Shown here piece after piece: positions 16,760 to 25,964 of a stretch of 64,000 bases of DNA. The notes beneath the pieces are model-generated. The model did not search any database and was not told the origin of the DNA. It worked only from the letters and a program-made list of their open reading frames with translations. Both the position numbers and the translations under genes were made by a program. The DNA is from an uncultured SAR86 cluster bacterium (GTDB taxonomy: Bacteria > Pseudomonadota > Gammaproteobacteria > Magnimaribacterales > AG-339-G14): the NCBI GenBank assembly GCA_902596665.1, contig CACJUN010000003.1:154316-218315 (forward strand), read 5' to 3'. Numbering within the stretch: position 1 is the stretch's first letter; each line of letters opens with the position of its first letter.

Positions 16760-19498
16760 ATGAATAAATTCTATTTATTAAGGTTATTTTTAATCTCCCT
16801 CCTTTGCATTCCTTTTGTAAATTCGCAGGATGATGATACTGAAGAAGTCGTAGTTACAGGTTCACTGATTGCTACCGATAGAGAAGTTTTATCTGTTCCT
16901 GTTGATTCCTTCGATCGGGATGATTTCGAGTCTGCTGGACAACCAGAAATATCTGATTTAGTCAGGAACCTTCCTGCTGTATCGGGTACTGTGAATACGT
17001 CTGAGCAATTCGTTGAAGGGGGAACAATAACCGGTATTAAAAACGTGAACATTAGAGGTCTGGGTGTTGCTAGAACTCTTGTTCTTATTAATGGTAAGAG
17101 AATGGTTGAAACTGCGGTTGCAACTAACTCTGCTGAGTCGCCAGTTGATATTGGTAACTTTCCATCAATTGCTCTAAAACGTATTGAATTACTTAAAAAC
17201 GGTGGTTCAACAGTATACGGTTCTGATGCGGTTGCTGGTGTGTTCAATATGATCACAAGAAATGATTTTGAAGGTTTTGAAATGAATCTTTCAACTACCA
17301 ATATTAATAACGCTGATCCTGGTTACAACTTTGGATTCATTTATGGAAATCAAAACGGTGATAACAGATTCACTATTTCTTATGAATACGAAGAAATTGG
17401 CCGTTTGATGAACATTGATCTTGGACTAGTAGATTGGTCTACGCCTGCAACTTGGTCTTTAGGATTTTCTTCTTTCGGTATGCCTGGAACTTGGCATCCT
17501 CTTGCTGGTGGTAGTGCCCAAGGTGAAGCTGCCATTATGGATCCGACCTGTGGCATGAGTGTTCCTGTTGCTGCATCTAAGTCAAAAGGTAAATCAGTTT
17601 CAGTTCCTATAACAGGCAATCCTCATTCAAAATGTGGATATAACTATGTGCCATTTTCAAACGCAATTGATCCAACGACAAGGAACAAACTTTATGTAAC
17701 TGCAGAATCAGATATTAATGAAGATACAATGTTATATTTTGAGTATCTCCATGCTGGATTGGACACTACATACACTGGTTCGCCTTCTTATCCGCCAACT
17801 GCTGCTGGTTACTACTTATTAGTTCCTAGTCACAACCCAGGTTTTCAAGAAATTGAAAGAGCTGCAGGGGTAGACATGGGAGATGCTGCTTTAACTTGGT
17901 TAAGAGCTAGAGCGGTTGAAGGTCCTGGAATGGAAAGACCTAACTATCACGATTCAGACAGAATCGTCACTGGTATTAAAACCGACATAACTGATTCAGT
18001 TCAGTTTGATGCGAGCATAACTTACGGTGCTACCGAATGGAGTAATGCTTGGGGTGATGTTCTCACTGATAGATTTGCTATGGCTTTAAACGGTATCGGT
18101 GGTGAGGATTGTAGAGATCCTGCTACTGGTAATTTTTATGAAATTGGAACCGATGCTGCTTTAGCTGCTGCTGGAACTGGTAATTGTCATTACTACAACC
18201 CTGTTGGAGCTTCTATTGGTGCAAGTCCATCTGATCCTTATTACAACCATCCAGATGCTTGGGACTTCTTCTGGGGAGGACCTGAGGCTGAAGAGAAAAA
18301 ATCTCTTACAGTTGGTGAATTCGTTTTCTCTGGTTTTGGAGCAAATGATATTGGTTGGGCAGTTGGAGCTCAATTTAGAAAGTTTTATGGTTTCTATAGA
18401 GCTGCCGGTGATAACAGATGTCCAGACAATGGAAAATGTAACACTGTCTTCCATTTCTTGACTATGGATAAAACTGAAAGAATTGATAACGAAGTTACAT
18501 CTCTATTTGGTGAGGTAAATATCCCAGCTGGAGACAACTTTGAAATTCAACTTGGTGCGAGATACATTGATTATGAACTTGATCAGGTAACAAAACCAAG
18601 AATGTCTTTCATCTGGGACGCTACAGACATCTTTAGTCTAAGATTCTCTTATGAGCAAACTTATAGAACTCCAGTTCTTGCCAGCCAGCCTACAGAATCT
18701 TTAGAAAGATATGCGCCTCTAGGTGAGTATGTAACAGTTGTGACTCCTGTTCCATCTACTCTTGAACCAGAGCAGTCTGACAACATGAACATTGGTTTTA
18801 TAATCAGACCAACTGATCGAAGCCAATTAACCTTTGATTACTTCAACCTTGCATTTACAAATGGTTTCGCAAGAACAGCTTCAACAGCTCCTTCTGCAAG
18901 AATTATTTACAACACACCTGGTGATGACACTAGTGGTGTAGCAAGAATTGAAACTGACTTTATTAACGGAGATGACGTTGATATTTCAGGATTAGATTTT
19001 GAAGGTTCTGTTGGATTTGATTCTGGAAATGCTGTAATGCAATTCTCTTATGGTGGTACCTATATGACTCAATACGACGTTGCTGGTGGTATTGGTGCCT
19101 TAGCGGGGGGAACTTACGATGCATTGGGTAAATTCAACACTAGATCATCTGTATCGCCTATCGTCTTAAGATCATTGCCAGAACTGCAATTATTCTTAGG
19201 ATTAGGAATAGATATCGACATTCATAGAATGAATATATATCTAAGACACATAAGTGAATACGATGTTCCTGATACCATAACTGCTGCCTACAGCTTTATC
19301 GATAAAATTGATTCTATGAATACTATAGATTTCAATTACTCAGTTAACTTAGCTGATGACAGAGTTACTTTAAACATAAGTGCTCACAACTTACTTGATG
19401 AGAAGCCACCTTTAGCTCCATCTGAGTTAGGTTATGATGCTTATACACATTCTCCTGTGGGAAGAGTTCTGAAAGCTGGTATCCAGTACAGATTCTAA
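16760..19498 (+). CDS. TonB-dependent receptor, large type
   Basis: Outer membrane transporter of 912 residues with a signal peptide (to about residue 22), a TonB-box-like stretch DDTEEVVVTGS, and a plug domain (LVRNLPAVSG, NIRGLGVARTLVLINGKRMV, RIELLKNGGSTVYGSDAVAG). The large barrel ends VGRVLKAGIQYRF with the terminal Phe. This plug style is common in receptors for organic substrates in marine Proteobacteria, rather than classic siderophore receptors. Several extracellular-loop cysteines are present. It has a strong AGGGGGA ribosome site, its own promoter and a strong terminator, pointing to high expression. Substrate unknown; iron or heme is suggested only by location. Confidence 0.93.
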   Translation: MNKFYLLRLFLISLLCIPFVNSQDDDTEEVVVTGSLIATDREVLSVPVDSFDRDDFESAGQPEISDLVRNLPAVSGTVNTSEQFVEGGTITGIKNVNIRGLGVARTLVLINGKRMVETAVATNSAESPVDIGNFPSIALKRIELLKNGGSTVYGSDAVAGVFNMITRNDFEGFEMNLSTTNINNADPGYNFGFIYGNQNGDNRFTISYEYEEIGRLMNIDLGLVDWSTPATWSLGFSSFGMPGTWHPLAGGSAQGEAAIMDPTCGMSVPVAASKSKGKSVSVPITGNPHSKCGYNYVPFSNAIDPTTRNKLYVTAESDINEDTMLYFEYLHAGLDTTYTGSPSYPPTAAGYYLLVPSHNPGFQEIERAAGVDMGDAALTWLRARAVEGPGMERPNYHDSDRIVTGIKTDITDSVQFDASITYGATEWSNAWGDVLTDRFAMALNGIGGEDCRDPATGNFYEIGTDAALAAAGTGNCHYYNPVGASIGASPSDPYYNHPDAWDFFWGGPEAEEKKSLTVGEFVFSGFGANDIGWAVGAQFRKFYGFYRAAGDNRCPDNGKCNTVFHFLTMDKTERIDNEVTSLFGEVNIPAGDNFEIQLGARYIDYELDQVTKPRMSFIWDATDIFSLRFSYEQTYRTPVLASQPTESLERYAPLGEYVTVVTPVPSTLEPEQSDNMNIGFIIRPTDRSQLTFDYFNLAFTNGFARTASTAPSARIIYNTPGDDTSGVARIETDFINGDDVDISGLDFEGSVGFDSGNAVMQFSYGGTYMTQYDVAGGIGALAGGTYDALGKFNTRSSVSPIVLRSLPELQLFLGLGIDIDIHRMNIYLRHISEYDVPDTITAAYSFIDKIDSMNTIDFNYSVNLADDRVTLNISAHNLLDEKPPLAPSELGYDAYTHSPVGRVLKAGIQYRF

Positions 19499-19511
19499 AC
19501 TTAGGGTTTGC

Positions 19512-19544
19512 AAAAAAAAGGCGGTGGAAACACCGCCTTTTTTT
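19512..19544. terminator. Bidirectional intrinsic terminator
   Basis: A GC-rich 7-bp stem (GGCGGTG at 19520-19526, CACCGCC at 19531-19537) closes a GAAA tetraloop. It is flanked by eight A on the left and seven T on the right, so it works in both directions. It ends the receptor transcript and the convergent dehydrogenase transcript, and is the only textbook terminator I found in the window. Confidence 0.95.
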
Positions 19545-19551
19545 ATGATTC

Positions 19552-20340
19552 TCAATCTCTCGTAAAACTACTATCGGTATTCCACCAAGCCATATCCGAA
19601 AAAGATCTTATGTCTATTTCATGAGTCCAAGTGGATCTATGCTGATTGGCAAGATGAAAATATGTTTCTGCTACTTTCTCGGGAAGAATTAATCCATCGT
19701 GCTCCATACCTCGAGTTTCTCTCATCTTCTGATACATATCCGGTCCAAGCATTTTTCCAAGGGTATCAGGAGCATCTACGGCACCATCAATAACGATATG
19801 GGCAACATGGATGCCTTGTGGACCGAATTCATCGTTTAAGGATTGGCATAACATTCTTCTGCCTCCCATTGCGGCAGCGTGAGAGTGTTGGGTCTTATTA
19901 CCTCTGACAGCTGCTGTAGCCGAAGTGACAAGGAGACAGCCCTCTCCTCTGCTGGCCATAATAGGACAGATCTCTTTGGCCACTCTAAAAAGTCCTTGAG
20001 TAGCCATCTTCCAACCCCATTCGAATTCTTTTAGGCTTGTTTGATCCAAAAGTTTCATCCCAGTTTGAGCTCCTAGGTTATAAACTAAAGTATCAATTGG
20101 CCCTATACCTTCCTCAATATCCTTGATCAGCTTTTCTATTGCACCTTCTTCAATTGCGTTAATTAAGAATCCTGAGGCTTCTCCTCCCTCAGCTTCAATA
20201 TTTTTAATCCATTTATCCAGACCATCCTGATCTGTTCTCCTTGCTAGACAGGAGTGATAACCCTCAATTGCAAATTTTCTGGCTATGTTTGCTCCAATTC
20301 CACCGCCGGCACCTATAACTAGACAAACTTTTTTAGTCAT
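19552..20340 (-). CDS. Short-chain dehydrogenase/reductase family protein lacking the catalytic Tyr/Lys
   Basis: Rossmann-fold protein of 262 residues with the NAD(P) motif VIGAGGGIGANIARKFA at the N-terminus. The structural NNAG is changed to YNLG. Where the family has Ser followed by YxxxK, this protein has VTSATAAVRG and then HSHAAAMGGRR: by alignment His154 replaces Tyr and Met158 replaces Lys. A similar segment with Phe in place of Tyr occurs in some SDRs, so this may be a subfamily with altered or no redox activity. Function unknown. It is divergent from another SDR with 75 bp between. Confidence 0.85.
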   Translation of the reverse strand: MTKKVCLVIGAGGGIGANIARKFAIEGYHSCLARRTDQDGLDKWIKNIEAEGGEASGFLINAIEEGAIEKLIKDIEEGIGPIDTLVYNLGAQTGMKLLDQTSLKEFEWGWKMATQGLFRVAKEICPIMASRGEGCLLVTSATAAVRGNKTQHSHAAAMGGRRMLCQSLNDEFGPQGIHVAHIVIDGAVDAPDTLGKMLGPDMYQKMRETRGMEHDGLILPEKVAETYFHLANQHRSTWTHEIDIRSFSDMAWWNTDSSFTRD

Positions 20341-20415
20341 TTTTAAACTCCTTTTCTACTATTTTTAACATATTCTATCGTTTCCTTATACTTCGATAGG
20401 TCATAAGATAGTTTT

Positions 20416-21387
20416 ATGAAATCTTTTGAAAATAAAATTGCTGTTGTCACCGGAGGTGGCACAGGTATGGGAAGAGAATTAGTTTTGCAATTGGCAAGAG
20501 CAAACTGCAATGTCTCTATGTGCGATGTTATCGAGGAAAATATGGATCAGACAATGGATTTGGCAGCCTCGATAAATCCAAATGTGAAAATAACAAAGCA
20601 CGTATGCGATGTTTCCATCAAAGACCAAGTTGAAAAATTTAGAGACGATGTTTTATCCGAACAGCAATCTGATTCAATAAATTTACTTTTTAATAATGCA
20701 GGTATCGGAGGCGGTCAAAGCTTTATAAAAAGCGATATTGAAGAATGGGAAAAAGTTTTTGCTGTCTGTTGGTACGGCGTTTACTTTTGTTCTAGAGCTT
20801 TTATGGAAGCGCTAATTAAAAGTGACGAAGGTCATTTAATTAATACAAGCAGCGTAAATGGATTTTGGGCATCGTTGGGGGATGGTGTTCCACATACTTC
20901 ATATTCGGCGGCTAAATTTGCTGTGAAAGGCTTCTCGGAGGCCTTATTAAATGATTTCAAAGTAAATGCTCCGCATTTAAATGTCTCAGTGGTAATGCCG
21001 GGTCATATAGGAACGGATATCAGTCAGAACACCGGCATAATATTAGGAAAAAGACCTGAGGAAATGCAAGATGAAGAGCTTCAGGAAATGAAGGAGAACT
21101 GGATCAAAGCAGGAGCTCCTGTTCATAATCTTTCCCTAGAAGTATTCAAAGATGCATTAATTCAAAGGCAGGACGATTTTAAAAATAATGCGATAACGTC
21201 AGCTGAAGATGCAGCAACAGTTATTCTTGACGGCGTAAAAGAAAATAAATGGAGAATTCTTATTGGTCCTGATGCTGCAGCATTAGATAGAAGAGTAAGA
21301 GATAACCCAGAGAAAGCTTACGACGGAGATTTTTTGCCAAAGAGAGATGACAATCATTTCACCAACCCCTTTTCCGAAAAAAAGTAA
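20416..21387 (+). CDS. Classical short-chain dehydrogenase/reductase
   Basis: NAD(P)-dependent oxidoreductase of 323 residues with all catalytic marks: TGGGTGMGRE cofactor loop, CDV, NNAGIGGG, Ser in INTSSVNG and YSAAK. The C-terminal part (about residues 205-323) is longer than in minimal SDRs and ends in a charged tail. The substrate cannot be told; such enzymes in marine gammaproteobacteria often act on hydroxy-lipids or steroid-like compounds. It is divergent from the degenerate SDR, so the two may be co-regulated. Confidence 0.9.
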   Translation: MKSFENKIAVVTGGGTGMGRELVLQLARANCNVSMCDVIEENMDQTMDLAASINPNVKITKHVCDVSIKDQVEKFRDDVLSEQQSDSINLLFNNAGIGGGQSFIKSDIEEWEKVFAVCWYGVYFCSRAFMEALIKSDEGHLINTSSVNGFWASLGDGVPHTSYSAAKFAVKGFSEALLNDFKVNAPHLNVSVVMPGHIGTDISQNTGIILGKRPEEMQDEELQEMKENWIKAGAPVHNLSLEVFKDALIQRQDDFKNNAITSAEDAATVILDGVKENKWRILIGPDAAALDRRVRDNPEKAYDGDFLPKRDDNHFTNPFSEKK

Positions 21388-21430
21388 TTTCGATAGCAAT
21401 AAGATCAAAAAAAATAGACAATAATAATGT

Positions 21431-21586
21431 ATGGAAAGAGGAGAAAGAATTTCTCGCTCAGACCACGCTAGAAATAAAAGAGCTCAAATAAAAAAAATAA
21501 AATTTCAAAGGAGTGAAAACTTATACGCTCATCTAGATAGACTGAGAGAGAAAAAGAAAAAGTTTCACCTAAAACATCCTTATTGA
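21431..21586 (+). CDS. Small basic hypothetical protein, 51 residues
   Basis: ORF MERGERISRSDHARNKRAQI... to ...FHLKHPY and TGA. More than a third of residues are Lys or Arg, with a helical-looking middle (SENLYAHLDRLREKKKK). No clear ribosome site precedes the ATG. It lies 43 bp after the SDR stop and 18 bp before the tRNA. I do not recognise it. The charge and size resemble small nucleic-acid-binding proteins, but AT-rich DNA also yields Lys-rich chance ORFs. The remainder of the 21388-21711 interval holds only the tRNA. Confidence 0.4.
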   Translation: MERGERISRSDHARNKRAQIKKIKFQRSENLYAHLDRLREKKKKFHLKHPY

Positions 21587-21604
21587 GGAAAAATATAGAG
21601 AAGT

Positions 21605-21681
<77 letters not shown>

Positions 21682-21711
21682 CCAAGAATTGAGAATTATA
21701 TAGGTTTTAGT

Positions 21712-22338
21712 TTGAGTTACGATAAATTAATTGAAAGTTTTATTCTTTTGTTTGTAGCAGTGGATCCCATTGCGCTCATCCCTATTTTTGCAAGCCTAAC
21801 TTTTGGCTTATCTAAAATAGAAATAAGAAAAATTTATCTAAATGCAACTTTATTATCTTTAATAATCCTAAGCTTTTTCTGGTTTTTTGGTTCTGCTCTC
21901 TTAACTTTGTTAGGAATAAGCATGAGTTCTTTTAAGATTATTGGTGGTCTATTTTTAATTGCCATTGCTTTTGAGATGGTTCTTGAAAATAGACAAACTA
22001 GAAGAAAGACAAACGCTCAAAATGCTTATGAAGATTTTTCAAGTAGTTCTATTGCTATATTCCCATTAGCTATTCCCTTGATAGCAGGTCCGGGGGCTAT
22101 TACCGTTGTGACTTTATTGGGAGAGGAAAATAAAGCAAATCTTCTGGATAATTTAATAAGTTTCACACCGATCTTATTGATCTGTCTTTTGGCCGGCATG
22201 GCTATGTGGCTATCCTCAAGAATTGCTAATAAGCTTCCTGAGTCAGCAATAATTGTTCTTGAAAAACTATTTGGAATATTGCTAGGAGCTCTAGCGATTG
22301 AGTTTGTAGCTTCTGGTGTAAGGTCTTTCTTGGTCTAA
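21712..22338 (+). CDS. MarC family integral membrane protein
   Basis: Membrane protein of 208 residues with six hydrophobic segments, starting at a TTG. Family features include FVAVDPIALIPIFASLT at the N-terminus, the mid-protein SSIAIFPLAIPLIAGPGAITVV, and a C-terminal GILLGALAIEFVASGV. MarC/YhgN/YchE-type proteins have no settled function. It starts 30 bp past the tRNA and ends 2 bp from the convergent rpoD, so no terminator separates them. Confidence 0.9.
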   Translation: MSYDKLIESFILLFVAVDPIALIPIFASLTFGLSKIEIRKIYLNATLLSLIILSFFWFFGSALLTLLGISMSSFKIIGGLFLIAIAFEMVLENRQTRRKTNAQNAYEDFSSSSIAIFPLAIPLIAGPGAITVVTLLGEENKANLLDNLISFTPILLICLLAGMAMWLSSRIANKLPESAIIVLEKLFGILLGALAIEFVASGVRSFLV

Positions 22339-22340
22339 TA

Positions 22341-24134
22341 TTACTCGTCGAGAAAACCTTTAAGGTGCGCGGACCTTGATGGATGTCTAAGTTTTCTCAA
22401 AGCTTTCGCTTCAATTTGTCTGATTCTTTCTCTTGTAACATCAAACTGTTTTCCCACTTCTTCAAGAGTATGATCGGTGTTCATACCAATACCAAATCGC
22501 ATTCTTAAAACTTTAGCTTCTCTTGCAGTTAAACTTCCTAAAACATCACCAGTTGCTTCAGTTAAATTATTTTCAGTAGCGGCATCAATAGGCGAACTTT
22601 GAAGAGGATCTTCAATAAAATCTCCCAGAGTCGTATCGTCTTCATCTCCTATAGGTGTTTCCATTGAGATTGGCTCTTTTGCTATTTTTAGAACTTTTCT
22701 AACTTTATCTTCAGGCATTTCCATTCTTTCGCTTAACTCTTCTGGAGTTGGCTCTCTTCCCATTTCCTGGAGCATTTGTCTAGAAATTCTGTTTAATTTG
22801 TTGATTGTTTCAATCATATGTACAGGGATTCTAATAGTTCTGGCTTGGTCAGCTATAGATCTAGTTATTGCCTGTCGTATCCACCAAGTTGCATAAGTAG
22901 AGAACTTGTAACCTCTTCTGTATTCAAACTTATCTACTGCCTTCATGAGACCGATGTTTCCCTCTTGGATAAGATCTAAAAATTGGAGACCCCTGTTGGT
23001 ATATTTTTTTGCTATTGATATAACTAGCCTTAAATTGGCTTCAATCATATCTTTTTTAGCTCTTCTAATTTTTGATTCGCCTTTTGTAATTCTCATGTTC
23101 ACTTCTTTTAATTGAGGAACAGACAGCCCAGATACCTTTTCTAAAGCATTTATTCTTTTTTGAATTAAATTAATCTCTGGCTTTCTAGTTTTAAGTACTT
23201 TCACAAAAGGTTTTTTTGACCTTAAAGTTGAATCTAGGAAGTTAGCTTTAGTTTCACTGCCCACAAAAATTTCAATAAATTCTTTACGTGGCATTTTTGA
23301 CTCTCTGACACAGATATCATAAATGAGCCTTTCCAGTTCTTTAACTTGTTGGAAATTTAATCTTGCAGGAAGAGCGATTGTTTCGAATTTTTTTGGGGAT
23401 AATTTAAGGTACTTAAAAATTTCTCCTAACTTTTCCAAGTCAGTTTGGGCTTTTGTGCTGCTTCTTCCGCTAGCAGCAATGGTTTTTTCAGTTTTGTTGA
23501 ATTGTCTTCTGAGGGAAGCAAATCTTTTTTCTAGTTCTTCTTCATTTATTCCAGAATCTTCTTCTTCTTCAACATCTTCGTCTGCTTCTTTTATATCTTT
23601 ATTAGCAGCAGCTTCCGAAGGAGCTTCATCCTCATCCATAAAACCAACGATCAAATCTGAAATTCTTTTTTCTCCTTTTTTAGTTAACTTATAATCCTCT
23701 ATTATTCCCTCAACCACTCCAGGATAATGAACGCATGCGCTAAGAAGATCTCTGGCGCCATCCTCAATTCGTTTTGCTATTGATATTTCACCTTCTCTGG
23801 TTAACAAATCAACGGATCCCATTTCTCTCATGTACAACCTTACTGGATCTGTTGTTCTGCCTACTTCTGACTCAATTGCTATTTCACCCTCTGGGTCTGG
23901 TTGTTCTTGTGGATCTTCAGCAGCAGGCATGAAATCTGAGCCCTCAGCAGGAGGATTCTCTAAAACTTCAAGTCCTAATTCATTTATAAGAGAAATAACT
24001 TCTTCAAGTTGATCAGGATCTGATACATCTTCTGGTAAGAAATCATTGATATCAGCATAAGAGATATATCCTTGCTCTCTCCCTTTTTCAATGAGTTCTC
24101 TTAAACCGCTATTCTCTAAATCGTCGTCGTACAT
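22341..24134 (-). CDS. rpoD: RNA polymerase primary sigma factor (sigma-70)
   Basis: Housekeeping sigma factor of 597 residues (E. coli 613). Region 1.1 is at the N-terminus ([20 protein letters not shown]). Region 1.2 includes [21 protein letters not shown], followed by an acidic non-conserved insert (EEEEDSG). Region 2 includes [20 protein letters not shown] and [15 protein letters not shown], and region 4 ends [19 protein letters not shown]. It lies downstream of dnaG on the same strand with 67 bp and a promoter between them. rpsU, the usual third member of this operon, is 28 kb away. Confidence 0.98.
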   Translation of the reverse strand: MYDDDLENSGLRELIEKGREQGYISYADINDFLPEDVSDPDQLEEVISLINELGLEVLENPPAEGSDFMPAAEDPQEQPDPEGEIAIESEVGRTTDPVRLYMREMGSVDLLTREGEISIAKRIEDGARDLLSACVHYPGVVEGIIEDYKLTKKGEKRISDLIVGFMDEDEAPSEAAANKDIKEADEDVEEEEDSGINEEELEKRFASLRRQFNKTEKTIAASGRSSTKAQTDLEKLGEIFKYLKLSPKKFETIALPARLNFQQVKELERLIYDICVRESKMPRKEFIEIFVGSETKANFLDSTLRSKKPFVKVLKTRKPEINLIQKRINALEKVSGLSVPQLKEVNMRITKGESKIRRAKKDMIEANLRLVISIAKKYTNRGLQFLDLIQEGNIGLMKAVDKFEYRRGYKFSTYATWWIRQAITRSIADQARTIRIPVHMIETINKLNRISRQMLQEMGREPTPEELSERMEMPEDKVRKVLKIAKEPISMETPIGDEDDTTLGDFIEDPLQSSPIDAATENNLTEATGDVLGSLTAREAKVLRMRFGIGMNTDHTLEEVGKQFDVTRERIRQIEAKALRKLRHPSRSAHLKGFLDE

Positions 24135-24156
24135 GTGTTTCTAAAAAAGGTCGTTG

Positions 24157-24185
24157 ATTATATCTTCTAAGAGCTAAAGTTTGAA
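24157..24185 (-). promoter_or_regulatory. Candidate rpoD promoter
   Basis: On the minus strand a perfect TATAAT (24162-24157) is preceded after 17 bp by TTCAAA (24185-24180). It lies 23 bp before the rpoD ATG, in the gap after dnaG, giving a very short leader. It would allow rpoD expression independent of dnaG. Confidence 0.5.
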
Positions 24186-24201
24186 TAAATATGTAAAAAA
24201 G

Positions 24202-25962
24202 TTACAAAGACTTAAGAAGCTCCTTTTCTTGTTCATCTAATGCTTCAAATTTTTCAAGTAAACTTTTTTTCAATTCGATCTTTTCTTTTTCCGTAATATC
24301 TCCATCCATGAGTTTTTTTTGTAGGTATGCATGATTCGAAATATTCTCTTTTTTTAAATAAAAATTAATTGATTCTTCGATGTATTCATTAGCTTTGGCT
24401 TCAGAAATTATATTCTCACTAGCAGCGATAGATGTAATATCTCCCTTCAACTCAGGATATTCCTCAATTAATTGACCTGCATTATAGTTGGGGGCTGATT
24501 TACAGAATTCAATTATCTTAGCTATTGTTTCTTCTTCCTTTATTTGCGACTTGACGTCGAAATACGAGAACAAATCTAAATTAATCCTTCCAGGAAAATC
24601 TAATACAACCGCTAGAATCTTTTTTAAAATTGTACTTTCTATAAAGGTTTCGTTTTCTTTCATCGTGAAAGATTTTTTCTTTATTGATGGTTGGATTTCT
24701 TCGTCAACTTTGAAACCTAATTTCGATGAAAAGTCTTCAACCAGCAAAGTTTTGAAATTTGAAGGTGGGATAGACTTTATAAAATTTTGAAAACTTCTCA
24801 TGGCGTTTGCTTTTGTTTCAATTGAATCGTCAGTCCCATCAAGAAAAGAATCTTGAATATATTTGGAAAGCACTACTGATTTACTCAAATATTCCTCAAA
24901 TTTATTCGTACCATGCTCTTCAATAATGCTTGCAGGATCTTGTCCTTCAGGAAGAAACAAAATATTGAACTTTCTATTATCGTTAATGAAAGGCAGTGTG
25001 ACTTCTACTGCTCTTCTAGCTGCATCTGATCCTGCTTGATCACCATCAAAACAAAAAACTACTTCATTAGTAATTTTTAGAATATTTTCAAGATGATATT
25101 TTGATGTCGCTATCCCAAGTGTAGCCATTGCATAAGGAAAACCACCTGCAAACAGAGCAATGACGTCTGTATAACCTTCAACCACTAAAATTTTGTTTAT
25201 GTTTCTATTTTGCTCAATGGATTCATAAAGGCCATACAGCTCCCTATTTTTTTTGAATACCAGAGATTCAGCAGAATTGAGGTATTTTGGTTCTTCATTC
25301 TCAATTACTCTGCCACCGAAACCTATAACTTGCCCTCTTCTGTTTCGTATCGGAAACATTAATCTATTCCTAAAGAAGTCATAATCTTTACCTTTATCAG
25401 AGGTTTTGATTAAACCTGTTTTCAAAATATCTTCTCTAGAAATACCCTCTTTAAGAAGATATCTGCATAAATCATCCCAGCTTTTAGTTGCGTATCCTAA
25501 AGAGAAATTTTGGGAAGATTTCCCTTCAATATTTCTACTTTTAAGATATTTGTAAACAGAACTAGATTCACTTTGCTCAGAAAGATTATTTTGAAAAAAC
25601 TTCACGGTAAGATCATTGATTTTGTCAAAAATTTTAAAATCTTCATTATTTAAGCTGTTTGAGTTTTTAGGAATTTCAATGCCAGCATTAGTTGCTAAAA
25701 ATTCCAAGGCATCCATAAAAGTTTGCCCTTGGTGATCTGTGAGAAACGAAATTGCATTTCCACTCGCTCTGCATTTGAAACAATAATAAAACTGCTTATG
25801 TTGACTTACGCTAAAAGAAGGCTTACTTCCATCATCGCAGAAAGGACAAAGCGCCCAGTGATCTTTTCCTCTTTTTTGAAGAGAAACATGGCTATCGATC
25901 AAAGAAACAATATCTGTTGAATCTAAAACTCTTTGAATAAAATCTCTGGGTAATTGAGCCAT
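24202..25962 (-). CDS. dnaG: DNA primase
   Basis: Synthesises RNA primers at the replication fork with DnaB helicase. The 586-residue protein has an N-terminal zinc ribbon, the primase core (FRNRLMFPIRNRRGQVIGFG) and the TOPRIM motifs VVEGYTDVIAL and FDGDQAGSDAARRA. The C-terminal helicase-binding part is divergent. The zinc ligands read C39, C42, C61, C64, a Cys4 set, whereas E. coli has His at the second position (CHC2). It follows ruvX by 2 bp on the same strand. Confidence 0.97.
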   Translation of the reverse strand: MAQLPRDFIQRVLDSTDIVSLIDSHVSLQKRGKDHWALCPFCDDGSKPSFSVSQHKQFYYCFKCRASGNAISFLTDHQGQTFMDALEFLATNAGIEIPKNSNSLNNEDFKIFDKINDLTVKFFQNNLSEQSESSSVYKYLKSRNIEGKSSQNFSLGYATKSWDDLCRYLLKEGISREDILKTGLIKTSDKGKDYDFFRNRLMFPIRNRRGQVIGFGGRVIENEEPKYLNSAESLVFKKNRELYGLYESIEQNRNINKILVVEGYTDVIALFAGGFPYAMATLGIATSKYHLENILKITNEVVFCFDGDQAGSDAARRAVEVTLPFINDNRKFNILFLPEGQDPASIIEEHGTNKFEEYLSKSVVLSKYIQDSFLDGTDDSIETKANAMRSFQNFIKSIPPSNFKTLLVEDFSSKLGFKVDEEIQPSIKKKSFTMKENETFIESTILKKILAVVLDFPGRINLDLFSYFDVKSQIKEEETIAKIIEFCKSAPNYNAGQLIEEYPELKGDITSIAASENIISEAKANEYIEESINFYLKKENISNHAYLQKKLMDGDITEKEKIELKKSLLEKFEALDEQEKELLKSL

Positions 25963-25964
25963 TA

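Noticed and set aside
16771..17301. 176-codon minus-strand ORF inside the large TonB receptor
   Set aside because: Fully antisense to a clear receptor coding region, composition is Ser/Thr/Pro-rich as expected for a shadow frame, and no domain is recognisable.
23323..23694. 123-codon ORF antisense to rpoD
   Set aside because: Ser-rich reading of the acidic Glu/Asp insert on the opposite strand; the sense gene explains the sequence.
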